Of a stretch of 64,000 bases of DNA, positions 40,122 through 49,578 are shown piece by piece. The notes beneath the pieces were generated by a model that was given only the letters and a program-made list of their open reading frames with translations, was not told where the DNA came from and searched no databases. The stretch comes from Pseudomonadota bacterium (GTDB taxonomy: Bacteria > Pseudomonadota > Alphaproteobacteria > Acetobacterales > Acetobacteraceae): NCBI GenBank assembly GCA_021801255.1, contig JAJYYH010000025.1, forward strand, positions 1-64,000, read 5' to 3'. Position numbers and translations under genes: made by a program. Position 1 is the stretch's first letter; every line of letters begins with the position of its first letter.

Positions 40122-41303
40122 ATGGTCGAAGCCGTCATCGTCGCCACCGCTCGTACGCCCATCGGCAAAGCCGGGCGCGGCGCCTTCAATCTCACCCATG
40201 GCGCCGATCTCGGCGGCCATGTCATCCGCCATGCCGTCAGCCGCGCCGGGATCGATCCCGCCGAGGTCGAGGAGGTGGTGCTCGGTTGCGCCCAGCCGGA
40301 AGGGGCGACCGGCGGCAACATCGCCCGCCAGGCGGCGTTGCGCGCTGGCTTGCCGGTCAGCACCTCGGCGATGACGGTCAATCGCTTCTGCTCGTCGGGC
40401 CTTCAGGCGATCGCCATCGCCGCGCAGCGGGTGATCCTGGATGGCGTGCCCGTGGCGGTCGCCGGCGGACTCGAATCGATCAGCCTGGTGCAGGATCACG
40501 CCAATCGCCACCACGCCCGCAGCGAATGGCTCGAGGCGCACAAGCCGGAAATCTATCTGCCGATGATCGAGACCGCCGATATCGTGGCCGCCCGCTACAA
40601 AATCTCGCGCGAGGCGCAGGACGAATACGCGCTGCAGAGCCAGCAGCGCATCGCCGCGGCGCAGGCGGCGGGAAGGCTCGATGCCGAGATCGTGGCGATG
40701 AGTACGGTCAAAGCCGTGGTCAACAAGGAGACCGGCGAGATCACCCATCACCCCGTCACTCTGGAGCGCGACGAGTGCAACCGCGCTGACACGACACTTG
40801 AGGGGCTCGCCAAGCTCAAGCCGGTGCGCGGGCCGGAGCATTTCATCACCGCCGGCAATGCGAGCCAGCTTTCCGACGGCGCCAGCGCCTGCGTGGTGAT
40901 GTCCGACCGCGAAGCGGCGCGGCGCGGCCTCTCGCCCCTTGGCGTTTTCCGTGGCCTGGCGATCGCCGGCTGCGAGCCCGATGAAATGGGCATCGGCCCG
41001 GTTTTCGCCGTGCCGCGCCTGCTCGAACGCCAGGGTCTCAAGCTCGAGGATATCGATCTCTGGGAACTGAACGAAGCCTTTGCCTCGCAGGTGCTCTATT
41101 GCCGCGATCGGCTCGGCATTCCGAACGATCGGCTCAATGTCGACGGCGGCTCGATTGCCATCGGCCATCCCTATGGCATGAGCGGCGCGCGCATGACCGG
41201 CCATGCCTTGATCGAGGGCAAACGCCGCGGCGCCAAGCGTGCCGTGATCACGATGTGTATTGGCGGCGGCATGGGTGCCGCCGGCCTGTTCGAAATCCTC
41301 TGA
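40122..41303 (+). CDS. pimB: Acyl-CoA thiolase (PimB-like)
   Basis: A protein of 393 residues from ATG 40122; the frame also opens at GTG 40101. The acyl-enzyme cysteine is C90 in [16 protein letters not shown]. The other catalytic residues are in the NEAFA loop, [11 protein letters not shown], and the proton-donor cysteine in [13 protein letters not shown]. It cleaves 3-ketoacyl-CoA to acetyl-CoA and a shortened acyl-CoA. In position it matches PimB of the dicarboxylate operon. Twenty-one bases separate it from the ligase gene. Confidence 0.94.
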   Translation: MVEAVIVATARTPIGKAGRGAFNLTHGADLGGHVIRHAVSRAGIDPAEVEEVVLGCAQPEGATGGNIARQAALRAGLPVSTSAMTVNRFCSSGLQAIAIAAQRVILDGVPVAVAGGLESISLVQDHANRHHARSEWLEAHKPEIYLPMIETADIVAARYKISREAQDEYALQSQQRIAAAQAAGRLDAEIVAMSTVKAVVNKETGEITHHPVTLERDECNRADTTLEGLAKLKPVRGPEHFITAGNASQLSDGASACVVMSDREAARRGLSPLGVFRGLAIAGCEPDEMGIGPVFAVPRLLERQGLKLEDIDLWELNEAFASQVLYCRDRLGIPNDRLNVDGGSIAIGHPYGMSGARMTGHALIEGKRRGAKRAVITMCIGGGMGAAGLFEIL

Positions 41304-41314
41304 GGCAAAAAGTC

Positions 41315-42514
41315 ATGGATCTCGCATTCACCAAGGAAGAAATCGCCTTTCGTGACGAGATGCGCCACATCTTCCGCAATGAAATCCCGGAGACCATCCG
41401 CCGCAAGGCAACCGAGGGGCGGCATCTCTCGCGGGAAGAAATCGTCACCAGCCAACGCATTCTGAATGCGCGCGGGCTTGCCGTGCCGCATTGGCCGAGC
41501 GAATGGGGCGGGCGGGATTGGAGCCCGGTGCAGCTCTATTTCTATCAGGACGAGATGCAGCAAGCGAATGTGCCGCCACCGCTGCCCTTCAATGTCAGCA
41601 TGGTCGGTCCGGTCATCGCGAGCTTCGGCAATGAGCGGCAGAAGCGCGCGTTTCTTCCCCGGATCGCCAATATCGATATTTGGTTTTGCCAGGGATTTTC
41701 CGAACCCGGCTCGGGCTCCGATCTCGCCAGCCTCCGCACCAGCGCCAAACGTGCAGGTGACTTCTATATCGTCAACGGTCAGAAAACCTGGACCACGCTG
41801 GCGCAATACGCCGACTGGATCTTCTGCCTCGTGCGCACGGATGCGAGTGCGAAACAGCAGGAAGGCATTTCCTTCCTGCTCATCGACATGAAGACCCCCG
41901 GCATCACCGTACGCCCGATCCAGACCATCGATGGCGGGCATGAGGTCAACGAGGTTTTTCTCGATGACGTCAAGGTGCCGGTCGAAAATCTCGTCGGCGA
42001 AGAAAACAAGGGCTGGGACTACGCCAAATTCCTGCTCGGCAACGAACGTACCGGCATCGCCCGCGTCGGCACTTCCAAGGAGCGCATCCGCCGCATCAAG
42101 GAATTGGCGGCACTCGAGCGCGCGGGCGAGCAGCGGGTGATCGACAATCCGCGGTTTCGCGAAAAGCTTGCCGCTGTCGAGGTTGAATTGAAGGCGTTGG
42201 AATTGACACAGTTGCGGGTTGTCGCCAATGAGCGCCGGGGCGCGCGCGGCAAGCCCGATCCCGCCTCCTCGATCCTCAAGATCAAGGGCTCGGAAATCCA
42301 GCAGGCGACGACGGAATTGCTGATGGACGTGGTCGGGCCCTATGCCATGCCCTATCAGCCGCAATTCGAGGAAGGCTGGAACGAGCCGCCGATCGGCCCC
42401 GATTATGCCGCCCCCGCCGCGCCGACCTACTTCAACTGGCGCAAGATCTCGATCTATGGTGGCTCGAACGAGATCCAGCGCAACATCATCGCCAAGGCCA
42501 TTCTCGGCCTCTGA
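41315..42514 (+). CDS. pimC: Acyl-CoA dehydrogenase, large subunit (PimC-like)
   Basis: A protein of 399 residues from ATG 41315, eleven bases after pimB. It opens MDLAFTKEEIAFRDEMR, has the FAD-binding CQGFSEPGSGSDLASLRT, NGQKTWTTLAQYADWIFCL, IQTIDGGHEVNEVFLDDVKVP and KGWDYAKFLLGNERTGIARVG, and ends with KISIYGGSNEIQRNIIAKAI. These stretches agree with PimC as I remember it. PimC and PimD are reported as the two subunits of one pimeloyl-CoA dehydrogenase. Confidence 0.92.
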   Translation: MDLAFTKEEIAFRDEMRHIFRNEIPETIRRKATEGRHLSREEIVTSQRILNARGLAVPHWPSEWGGRDWSPVQLYFYQDEMQQANVPPPLPFNVSMVGPVIASFGNERQKRAFLPRIANIDIWFCQGFSEPGSGSDLASLRTSAKRAGDFYIVNGQKTWTTLAQYADWIFCLVRTDASAKQQEGISFLLIDMKTPGITVRPIQTIDGGHEVNEVFLDDVKVPVENLVGEENKGWDYAKFLLGNERTGIARVGTSKERIRRIKELAALERAGEQRVIDNPRFREKLAAVEVELKALELTQLRVVANERRGARGKPDPASSILKIKGSEIQQATTELLMDVVGPYAMPYQPQFEEGWNEPPIGPDYAAPAAPTYFNWRKISIYGGSNEIQRNIIAKAILGL

Positions 42515-42522
42515 GGGGAAAC

Positions 42523-43662
42523 ATGGATTTCGATCTTAGCGAGGAACAGTCGCTACTCAAGGACAGCGTCGAGAAACTCATCGCCCAGCATTACGATTTC
42601 GAGCAGCGGAAGAAATATCTGCAAACTCCGGAGGGCTATGCCCCCGATCTCTGGGCGCGGTATGCCGAAATGGGGCTTCTCGGCCTGCCCTTCGCCGAGG
42701 CGGAAGGCGGGTTCAGCGGTGGCGCGGTCGAGACCATGATCGTCATGGAGGCGTTCGGGCGCGGCCTGGTGCTCGAACCCTATTTCGCGACCGTGGTGCT
42801 CGCCGGCGGCCTCTTGCGCCATGCCGCGAGCGCGGCGCAACGCGCCGCTCTCATTCCCGCGATCGCGGCCGGCGAGCTGCGCTTGGCCTTTGCCCAGAGC
42901 GAGCGTCAAGCGCGCTATGATCTTAGCGATATCGCAACGACGGCGACAAGGGAGGGCACCCGCTGGAACCTCAGCGGCGAGAAGAGCCTTGTTCTACACG
43001 GCGATTCCGCCGATCGACTGATTGTCAGCGCGCGCGTTTCGGGGGCGCGGCGCGATCACGATGGCATCGGCCTCTTTCTCGTCGATGCCGCCTCCCCAGG
43101 CGTTTCCCGCCGTGGCTATGCCTTGCAGGACGGCACGCGCGCGGCGGAAATCACCTTGGCCGGCGCCGCCGGCGAGCCGCTTGGCGCGCCGGATCGCGGG
43201 TTCTCCGCGATCGAACGCGTCGTCGATGAGGCGATCGCGGCGCTGGCGGCCGAGGCGATCGGGGTGATGGCGGTCATGCACGAGACGACGCTCGACTATC
43301 TCAAGACCCGCAAGCAGTTCGGTCGCCCGATCGGTCAGTTCCAGGTGTTGCAGCACCGCGCCGTCGATATGTTCGTCGCCATCGAACAAGCGCGCAGCAT
43401 GGCTTTTTTCGCCACCATGATGGCGGGCGAGGCCGATGCTGAAGAACGGCGCCGCGCCATGGCGGCGGTGAAAGTGCAGATCGGCCGCTCCGGGCGCAGG
43501 GTCGGACAGGAAGCAATCCAGCTCCACGGCGGCATCGGCATGACCATGGAATACAAGGTCGGGCACTATTTCAAGCGCATGACCATGATCGAGACGCTGT
43601 TCGGCGATGCCGATCATCATCTGGGCAATCTCGCGGCGCTCGGAGGGCTGATTGCGGTTTGA
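42523..43662 (+). CDS. pimD: Acyl-CoA dehydrogenase, small subunit (PimD-like)
   Basis: A protein of 379 residues, eight bases after pimC. It begins MDFDLSEEQSLLKDSVEKLI, then ETMIVMEAFGRGLVLEPYFATVVL, RKQFGRPIGQFQVLQHRAVDM and the C-terminal VGQEAIQLHGGIGMTMEYKVGHYFKR, a typical ACAD tail. It looks like the catalytically weaker partner of PimC. It ends the liv-pim block; a terminator-like hairpin follows 20 bases later. No PimE-like gene is visible next to it. Confidence 0.92.
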   Translation: MDFDLSEEQSLLKDSVEKLIAQHYDFEQRKKYLQTPEGYAPDLWARYAEMGLLGLPFAEAEGGFSGGAVETMIVMEAFGRGLVLEPYFATVVLAGGLLRHAASAAQRAALIPAIAAGELRLAFAQSERQARYDLSDIATTATREGTRWNLSGEKSLVLHGDSADRLIVSARVSGARRDHDGIGLFLVDAASPGVSRRGYALQDGTRAAEITLAGAAGEPLGAPDRGFSAIERVVDEAIAALAAEAIGVMAVMHETTLDYLKTRKQFGRPIGQFQVLQHRAVDMFVAIEQARSMAFFATMMAGEADAEERRRAMAAVKVQIGRSGRRVGQEAIQLHGGIGMTMEYKVGHYFKRMTMIETLFGDADHHLGNLAALGGLIAV

Positions 43663-43814
43663 TCGTCTCCCTCCGCTTCAGGCCAGGGGTGGGACCCCTG
43701 GTCTTCAAGCGCTCCCGGATGCAAAAAACGCCTGATACACCCTTCACCCGATTGCCTTCTGGGATCGGATTTTCTCTCTTGAGACGAGCCCCGGATCGGT
43801 GCTACAAGCTATGG
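43663..43814. terminator. Intergenic end of the liv-pim block with hairpin
   Basis: The perfect stem CCAGGGGT/ACCCCTGG at 43683-43701 lies 20 bases after the pimD stop. It is of the same GC-rich hairpin type as at 7925 and 22335. No long T tract follows, so it is a candidate terminator or repeat only. The remaining bases up to the ~106-bp repeat at 43815 show nothing I recognise. Confidence 0.5.
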
Positions 43815-43920
43815 GTTGAGAGTTTGAAAAAAATGCTCGCTTGTGCGGAAATCGACAGAAAAAAACCCAATGTTTCCAGAGGGCATTCTTGTTCAAGGTC
43901 GTTGATTTGCGGTTTCTGAC
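43815..43920 (+). repeat. Dispersed ~106-bp intergenic repeat, copy A
   Basis: Copy A of a family of four (others at 46005, 51676, 55020). Shared features in this orientation: GAGAGTTTGAAAAA at the left, AAATCGA with an A-rich middle, AGAGGGCATTCTT and GTTCAAGGTCGTTGATTT at the right. It is the most divergent copy. The HNH gene starts three bases after it. Confidence 0.8.
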
Positions 43921-43922
43921 CG

Positions 43923-44354
43923 ATGCCGATCCGCCGTGAGCTGCGTCCGCTCTATCCGCCGCACTGGAAGGAACTCAGCCGGCGGGTGCGCTTTGACCGC
44001 GCCGGCGGCGTGTGCGAACGCTGCGGCCGACCGCATGGCGGCCTGATCCGCTGCCTGCCGGACGGGCGCTGGTTTGACCCGAGGCGGCAGACTTGGCGCG
44101 ATCGCCGGGGCCGGCCCGTCCCGACGCCGAACCTGCTGGCGCTGATCCCGCTCCGCATCACCCGTGTCGTGCTCGCCGCGGCGCATCTCGACCACGACCC
44201 GACCAACAACCGACTGCGCAATCTGAAAAGCCTCTGCCAGCGCTGCCACATGCTCCACGACCGGCCCCACCACCTCGCGCAGCGGCGGATCACCTATCGC
44301 AGCCGCTATGCCGCCGGGGATCTCTTTCTCGGGCTCTACGCGCGGCACTTCTGA
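43923..44354 (+). CDS. HNH-endonuclease-like small protein
   Basis: A protein of 143 residues. Zinc knuckles CERCGRPHG (near residue 31) and CQRCHMLHD frame the HNH-like core AAHLDHDPTNNRLRNLKSLC, which has the catalytic-type histidine and asparagine. It resembles small HNH proteins common in proteobacteria, function unproven. The start is the ATG at 43923, with no ribosome-binding site, immediately after repeat A. It converges with the ATP-grasp gene, with 26 bases between. Confidence 0.8.
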   Translation: MPIRRELRPLYPPHWKELSRRVRFDRAGGVCERCGRPHGGLIRCLPDGRWFDPRRQTWRDRRGRPVPTPNLLALIPLRITRVVLAAAHLDHDPTNNRLRNLKSLCQRCHMLHDRPHHLAQRRITYRSRYAAGDLFLGLYARHF

Positions 44355-44380
44355 TGCCGCCTCGGCGCGCGCTTTTCGGC

Positions 44381-45376
44381 TCAAACGCGGAGATGATAGG
44401 GCTGGCGGGGCAGGGGTATATCGGGCCACGTCTCGCCCTGGCAGACAGACAGCACCCATGCGGCGGGATTGGCCTTGAGGCTCGCCGCCAATTCCGCATA
44501 AGAAGTGGTCAGGCGCGGATTAACCTCGAGCACCAAAGGACCGTCGGCGCCATCGACGAGATCGACACCGACATAGCCCGCGAGACCGGGAATGGCGGCC
44601 GCGATCCCTTGAGCGATGGGCTCGTAACGGGCGCGATATCTCTCCATGCCACCGACAATCCAGCTATGACAATGGAATTGGCCGTGAGCGAGAGCGACCA
44701 GTTGCTGGTTGCAGCTTAGCACCCTTGCTTCCCCTTCCCGGCACAGCAGGCAAAGGCTGGCCGCGGCTCCCGTGACATAGGGTTGCACCACGAACCGGAC
44801 GGGGCTTGCCTGGTTTCGGAGAAAATCGGCGGGCGTATCGGGCGGGGCGATCAGGAAACAATCCTCTGCCCCGGCGCCGTCATCCGGCTTGATCACCAAC
44901 TCCCCTGACGCGGACGGGATCATTCCCGCCTGCCAGTCCATGAGCCGCCGGGTCGGGACGACGGGAATTGCGTGCGCGCTGAGGTGCAGGGCGGTCGCGA
45001 ACTTGCTGGCGCAAAGTCCGACCGCCGCCGGTGTCGAGCCGATCAGCCGACGATGCGCCGCCAGCACCATGGCGGAGAGACGCTCAAGCAGGCCGTTGGT
45101 TTCCGGGGCGATCGGCCAAACCATATCGGCCGCCGCGATCATTCCTGCCCAGACCGGCCAGGGATCTTGCGCGGCGGCAATGGGCACCACCCGCGCTGGT
45201 AGGTCCGCGGCAGCGAGGCGCGCGTCACGACTGATGACGATATCGAGACCGTCGAGCCTGGCGAGGTGTCCGAGAAGGCCGCGCAGCATGACATCGCCTT
45301 CCCGGCGGAGGCCATCGGGCAGCGCGGTCGCCGAGAAACCACCCCCGGTGACGTACTCGCAAACGAAAATCCGCAT
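44381..45376 (-). CDS. ATP-grasp ligase, MfnD/tyramine-glutamate ligase-like
   Basis: A protein of 331 residues from ATG 45376 (AGGGGGAGG upstream). The N-terminal MRIFVCEYVTGGGFSATALP and the middle LVIKPDDGAGAEDCFLI are characteristic, and the metal end PLVLEVNPRLTTSYAELA completes the ATP-grasp fold. As I recall, similar enzymes sit in tetrahydromethanopterin/methanofuran clusters of methylotrophs (orf17, homologous to archaeal MfnD). None of those partner genes is visible nearby, so it is either an orphan of that pathway or another amide-forming ligase. Confidence 0.75.
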   Translation of the reverse strand: MRIFVCEYVTGGGFSATALPDGLRREGDVMLRGLLGHLARLDGLDIVISRDARLAAADLPARVVPIAAAQDPWPVWAGMIAAADMVWPIAPETNGLLERLSAMVLAAHRRLIGSTPAAVGLCASKFATALHLSAHAIPVVPTRRLMDWQAGMIPSASGELVIKPDDGAGAEDCFLIAPPDTPADFLRNQASPVRFVVQPYVTGAAASLCLLCREGEARVLSCNQQLVALAHGQFHCHSWIVGGMERYRARYEPIAQGIAAAIPGLAGYVGVDLVDGADGPLVLEVNPRLTTSYAELAASLKANPAAWVLSVCQGETWPDIPLPRQPYHLRV

Positions 45377-45582
45377 GCCCGATACCCTCCCCCTGCCGGA
45401 TCGGTGCCGCGACCGGTTGGGCACCGCGATCCGCGCCGCCATCCCCACGGACGTGCGGGCACCGCCAACCTACGGCCCCGGAACGGCCCGGGGAACAGCG
45501 CGGGGCGATGGTCTGGTCGGCGGTCGAGGCGAGGGTGATCACGCGGCCATCGCCACGTCCGTAGGGCTATTGCGCATGGCCT

Positions 45583-45993
45583 TCAATGCGTCGCGGCTTC
45601 CTTTGCTTGTTCCCAAAGGGCGCGATAGTCATAGGTCGGATAAAACTCCGTGAAATAGCCGCCCCAGGCAGCGCTTTCGACAGCGACATTGACGGCCCGC
45701 AACCGCTCGGGTGGAAACCGCAAAATCACCACCTGCCCGATCCCCATCATCACATACCAGCCGACGATCTCGACGCCGGGCGGAGGAAATTTCTTGAACC
45801 AGCCGGTCTCCTTGAGATGGGCGTTGATCTCATCGAGGGTTTTCTCCTCGTTATGGCGGAGGAAGATCGTCAGCATGATCTGCCCTTGTGCCGGAGAGGC
45901 CTCCGGCTCGGCAGCGCGCGCGCCCTTCGCGGCATAGGCGGCGAAAGGCAGAGCCGCCAACAGGCGGGCGAGGGTGCGACGGCGGGGCTTCAT
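45583..45993 (-). CDS. Secreted hypothetical protein (possible Tat signal)
   Basis: A protein of 136 residues. The N-terminus MKPRRRTLARLLAALPFAAY resembles a twin-arginine or Sec signal ending near ARA-AEP. The mature domain is small and mixed alpha/beta: IMLTIFLRHNEEKTLDEINAHL, then VEIVGWYVMMGIGQVVILRFP, and ends with YDYRALWEQAKEA. I do not recognise a family. Repeat copy B begins 12 bases upstream of the start, so its promoter may lie in or beyond the repeat. It is transcribed toward the ATP-grasp gene, 206 bases away. Confidence 0.6.
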   Translation of the reverse strand: MKPRRRTLARLLAALPFAAYAAKGARAAEPEASPAQGQIMLTIFLRHNEEKTLDEINAHLKETGWFKKFPPPGVEIVGWYVMMGIGQVVILRFPPERLRAVNVAVESAAWGGYFTEFYPTYDYRALWEQAKEAATH

Positions 45994-46004
45994 GCGGCGT
46001 TCTC

Positions 46005-46112
46005 CTCAGAGCCTGAAAATCAATCGAACTTGAAAAAGACTGCCCTCTGAAACATTGATTTTTTCCGGTCGATTCTGGGGCGCGAGGGCATTCTTTTTCA
46101 AACTCTCAGGCG
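46005..46112 (-). repeat. Dispersed ~106-bp intergenic repeat, copy B
   Basis: Copy B in the opposite orientation. Reverse-complemented it reads CCTGAGAGTTTGAAAAAG at one end, GGAAAAAATCAATG in the middle, and AGTTCGATTGATTTTCAGG with CTCTGAG at the other. It closely matches copies C and D. It lies in the 270-base gap between the secreted hypothetical gene and the dienelactone hydrolase gene; the rest of that gap (46113-46263) shows nothing I recognise. Confidence 0.85.
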
Positions 46113-46263
46113 AAAAAAAACCGGTCACCGGCCATCGCGCTGGCGTGATCAACATGGCCGGAGCGCGCTCGTTGGCCGAGACCAAGGGCGGCATATGGCG
46201 GCCAGTGCCCGGAAATGCCTCGCCGCCGGTTAATCCACCGTCCTCGGTCGCGGCGATCGGATG

Positions 46264-46929
46264 CTAGGTCAGATGCTCCGCGAAAAAGGCGAGGCTGCGA
46301 TGCAAGGCGATTTCGTTCGCGCGCGGATTGAAGCTCGGCCGTTCCTCGCAGCCAAAGCCGTGTTCCGCGCCGTCATAGACATAAACCGGGATTTCGGGGT
46401 GACGCTGGCGAATAGCCGCGACATCGGCCAGCGGAATGCTCTTGTCCTCGGCGCCGAAATGCAGCTGGACCGGGCAGTTCGGCCGCGTGTCCTGCGCCGC
46501 CCTGATGCCGCCGCCATACCAGCCGATGGCTGCCTTGAACGCTTTGCTCCGTGTCGCGCCGAGCCAGGCGATCGTCCCGCCCCAGCAATAGCCGATGATA
46601 CCGGTCGGCCGCGGCGCCAGCTTGGCCGCCGCGGCCTCGATATCGCGCAGCACCGCGGCCTCTTCGATCGGCTCGCGCAGCTTGAGCCCGCGCGCGATGT
46701 CCGCCGCGGTGTAGCCGAGTTCGACGCCGCGCTCGACGCGGTCGAACAACGCCGGCGCGATGACCTGATAGCCATAGCCGGCCAGTTCGTCGCAAACCCG
46801 CCGTATGTGCCGGTTCACCCCGAAAATTTCCTGTGCCACGACGATCCCGCGCAGCGCGTGCGGATCGCCCGTCAGATAGGCCTGGAATATGTGTCCACAG
46901 GACGCCGTGAGATCGATCATTTCGCCCAT
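46264..46929 (-). CDS. Dienelactone hydrolase family protein
   Basis: A protein of 221 residues from ATG 46929 (AAGGGG nine bases upstream). The alpha/beta-hydrolase nucleophile is cysteine in GIIGYCWGGTIAW, with the aspartate in FGAEDKSIPLADV and the histidine in DGAEHGFGCEERP, the C-D-H triad of the DLH family. It hydrolyses dienelactone or a related ester. No chlorocatechol genes lie nearby, so it is probably a general carboxyesterase-type paralogue. It follows the O-methyltransferase gene by 51 bases on the same strand. Confidence 0.92.
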   Translation of the reverse strand: MGEMIDLTASCGHIFQAYLTGDPHALRGIVVAQEIFGVNRHIRRVCDELAGYGYQVIAPALFDRVERGVELGYTAADIARGLKLREPIEEAAVLRDIEAAAAKLAPRPTGIIGYCWGGTIAWLGATRSKAFKAAIGWYGGGIRAAQDTRPNCPVQLHFGAEDKSIPLADVAAIRQRHPEIPVYVYDGAEHGFGCEERPSFNPRANEIALHRSLAFFAEHLT

Positions 46930-46980
46930 TATGCATTCCCCTTGGTGTGTTTTGCCGGGTATCGCCGATCGCAAGGAGCA

Positions 46981-48012
46981 TCACGCTTTCGTCGCGATGA
47001 CCGCCGGGGCCGGCATGCCACCTTGTTCGCCAATATCGGCTGTCGCTACCGTGGCGAAGCCCGCCTCGGCGAGCCAGCTCCGGTATTGCGAGAGCGTGAA
47101 AGTATCGCCATTTTCGGTGTTAACAAGCATGTTGAGGGCAAACAGCAGCGGCGGCGGCGGCCCAGTGCGTTCTTCGTTGGGAAAGAAATCGAGGATAGCG
47201 AGCCGCCCGCCAGTATCGAGGGCGGCGGCAAGGCGCCGGAAAAGGCGGCGCGAGGACGCCTCACCCTCGGAATGGACGATATTGCCGAGCACGACGAGAT
47301 CGAAGCAGGCGGTGCCGAAATCAACCCTGTCGAGATCGCCCGCAAGATAAGTGAAACGCTCGCCGAGCCCGTGCTGGGCCACGAAACGCGCGGTTTCCTT
47401 GAGCACCCCGGGGAAGTCATGGGCTGTGACATGGGCCGTTGTGTCCGCTTCGGCGAGCGCGATGCTCCACACCGCCGAGCCGGCGCCGACATCGAGAATG
47501 CGAAGCCCGCGATGGCGCGTTCCCACGCCAAGAGCGGCGGCGAGGCGGCGGGCGGGCTCACGGTTGACGACGTGCAGGCTGCGGATGAGGATCGGGAAGA
47601 ACGCCTCGGCGTGTTCCTGGCGCTCCACCATGACGCTTGGCCGGCCCGTGCGCACCGCTTCTGGCAAGCCCCCCCAGGCATTCCAGAGATCATCGGATTG
47701 CATCAGCGCGCCGACATAATCAGGGCTTTCGCGCACGAGATAGGCGCGCGTGCCAGGCGGCAGCAGATAGCGCGCCTTCTCTTTGCCGAGCAGGCCAAGA
47801 GCCACCAGGGCATCGAGCAGCATGCGCGTTCCACGCAGGCTCGCGCCCGCCGCCCCGGCGAGCGCCTCAGCCGTTTCGTGGCCCGCCGCGAGATGGCCGA
47901 AAAGGTCGATCTGCAAAGCCGCGCTCAGCACCCGCGAGGCGGCCATCGCCATGTGCATCTGGAGCAACCCCTGCGGGGTAACAGAGAAGCCTGTGGGGAT
48001 TTCGGTTTTCAT
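46981..48012 (-). CDS. SAM-dependent O-methyltransferase (methyltransf_2 type)
   Basis: A protein of 343 residues. Residues ~10-100 form the winged dimerisation domain (LSAALQIDLFGHLAAGHETAEALA). The Rossmann part has ILDVGAGSAVWSIALAEAD, DFDLVVLGNIVHSEG-like motif, and a C-terminal ending typical of acetylserotonin/hydroxyneurosporene-type O-methyltransferases. The substrate is unknown; members in Acetobacteraceae methylate phenolics or tailor secondary metabolites. Its start faces the 509-base non-coding stretch to the right. Confidence 0.85.
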   Translation of the reverse strand: MKTEIPTGFSVTPQGLLQMHMAMAASRVLSAALQIDLFGHLAAGHETAEALAGAAGASLRGTRMLLDALVALGLLGKEKARYLLPPGTRAYLVRESPDYVGALMQSDDLWNAWGGLPEAVRTGRPSVMVERQEHAEAFFPILIRSLHVVNREPARRLAAALGVGTRHRGLRILDVGAGSAVWSIALAEADTTAHVTAHDFPGVLKETARFVAQHGLGERFTYLAGDLDRVDFGTACFDLVVLGNIVHSEGEASSRRLFRRLAAALDTGGRLAILDFFPNEERTGPPPPLLFALNMLVNTENGDTFTLSQYRSWLAEAGFATVATADIGEQGGMPAPAVIATKA

Positions 48013-48521
48013 CGTCGGTCTCCTCTCGGCTCGGCCGATTGCCCAGGGCGGCGGGGTTTACCCGGCGTCCCTTCAGCCAGATGGAATGGCGGCGGCTTTG
48101 GCCATCCCGGTTCGGTGAACCATTGCAGCCCTCCTGCTGGAATGGCGCGATCGGACTAGAATGGCGCGATCGGGCGCGGCGGTCCAGGATAGGGTGCGGG
48201 ACGCAGCCGCGCGAACGCCTCGACGGTCTGCCAAGCGAAATTTCTCTCCTCGCCGCATGACCCGTGGCCAGCCATATCTAGCCAAATTTTCACCCCTTTG
48301 CGGACCCCGCGGGCATCGCGGATGATCCGCCCGCTCCCTCGCGCATGCGCCGGCAACTTTGACCTATGCCCGGCTTGACCTGTGCCCGGCTTGACGTAGG
48401 CCGGCCGAAGACCGGCCGGCTGCTTCTCCGGCCGCGTTACCCGGTGATGGGCAGGATAAATTCTCCAAGCCCTAACCACCGCTTAACCCTGCGGGCGCAG
48501 AGCAGGCGTGAGGAGGGCATC
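48013..48521. other. 509-base non-coding region
   Basis: It lies between the divergent O-methyltransferase and transglycosylase genes and holds no credible gene. A 16-base tandem repeat (TATGCCCGGCTTGACC then TGTGCCCGGCTTGACG) occupies 48365-48396. Next is the hairpin GCCGGCC/GGCCGGC (48400-48420). CTAA-N7-TTAAC at 48472-48487 resembles a CtrA-type site with one mismatch, 35 bases before the transglycosylase start. Confidence 0.5.
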
Positions 48522-49232
48522 ATGGGCGCCGCCGGAGTTATCGCTGGTCTCATCGCCGCTGTCGCGCTCGCCGCCGCGCTGCCCGCCGCGGCGGCGGCGG
48601 ATTGCGAGGCGGCGGCGGTGGCGGCCGAGCGAGAATTTTTCCTGCCGCCAGGCCTTCTCGCCGCCATCGGTCTCAGCGAGAGCGGCCGGCCCGACCCGCG
48701 CGACGGCCGCCTCCATCCCTGGCCCTGGACCATCGATGTCGCGGGCAGTGGACGGTTTTTTGCCTCGGCCGAGGCGGCGATCGCGGCAACCGAGGCGGCG
48801 CTCGACACGGGCGCCCGGACGATCGATGTCGGCTGTTTCCAGATCGATCTTTTCTACCACCCCGCCGCTTTTTCCACCCTCGCGGAAGCGTTTGACGCCC
48901 GTGCCAATGCCAGCGCTGCCGGGCGGTTTCTCACCGAACTCCATGCCCGGGCCGGCGATTGGGGCCGCGCGCTGGAACTTTATCACTCGGCCACGCCGGC
49001 GCGCGGCGAACCCTATCGGTGGCGGGTGACGGCGGATTGGCTGGCGATGCCCCGAACCCTCGGGCGCGGCGTGGCGGACCCGCTCATGCCGCGTTTCGCC
49101 CCGGCGCTCGGCCAAGTGCGGGTGATCACGCCCGACCGCCCGGCTGAGGTCAGCGGCTTCGGGCGCCAGGGCGGGTTGCCGCGCGTCATTACGCCGCTGA
49201 GCCCGATGCCGATCAGCCCTGGGGCGCCCTGA
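48522..49232 (+). CDS. Lytic-transglycosylase (SLT-like) periplasmic protein
   Basis: A protein of 236 residues from ATG 48522 (GAGGAGGG upstream). The signal peptide is [18 protein letters not shown]. The lysozyme-like domain starts with [19 protein letters not shown], where the glutamate in LSESG is the catalytic acid. It continues [17 protein letters not shown] and [14 protein letters not shown]. It would cut peptidoglycan in the periplasm, for envelope assembly or secretion. The tail ([12 protein letters not shown]) is disordered. It converges on the TIGR02300 gene with 19 bases between. Confidence 0.85.
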   Translation: MGAAGVIAGLIAAVALAAALPAAAAADCEAAAVAAEREFFLPPGLLAAIGLSESGRPDPRDGRLHPWPWTIDVAGSGRFFASAEAAIAATEAALDTGARTIDVGCFQIDLFYHPAAFSTLAEAFDARANASAAGRFLTELHARAGDWGRALELYHSATPARGEPYRWRVTADWLAMPRTLGRGVADPLMPRFAPALGQVRVITPDRPAEVSGFGRQGGLPRVITPLSPMPISPGAP

Positions 49233-49251
49233 GCCTGTCAGTCTGCGCCCT

Positions 49252-49578
49252 TCAGTGCTCGGTATCGTCGCTGTCGGGCTCGACCTCGATATCGGCGTCG
49301 ATCGCATCGGCGTCGTCTTCGAGATCGGCGGTGTCCTCAAGGACATCGGCGTCCTCGGCGACCTCGATATCGAGATCGCCGTCCTCGATCGCCGGCGAGA
49401 CGACCTTTTTCGGCCGCTTGTCCTCGACCGGCGCCGCCGGCAGGCGTCGCAGCCGCGGCTGTTCCGCCGGCTGCTCGGCGCCGCATTTCGGACAGATCGC
49501 CGGCTGCTTCATCAAATCATAGAAGCGCGCGCCGCACTGCACGCAGACACGCTTGGTGCCAAGCTCGGGCTTCACCAT
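49252..49578 (-). CDS. TIGR02300 family protein
   Basis: A protein of 108 residues from ATG 49578 (GAGG seven bases upstream). The N-terminal [22 protein letters not shown] and CPKCGAEQP give a four-cysteine zinc ribbon; the family is also called FYDLN acid. The second half is acidic and repetitive ([20 protein letters not shown]), probably disordered. It is typical of alphaproteobacteria and sits, as usual, divergently beside aroA, with 117 bases between. Confidence 0.9.
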   Translation of the reverse strand: MVKPELGTKRVCVQCGARFYDLMKQPAICPKCGAEQPAEQPRLRRLPAAPVEDKRPKKVVSPAIEDGDLDIEVAEDADVLEDTADLEDDADAIDADIEVEPDSDDTEH

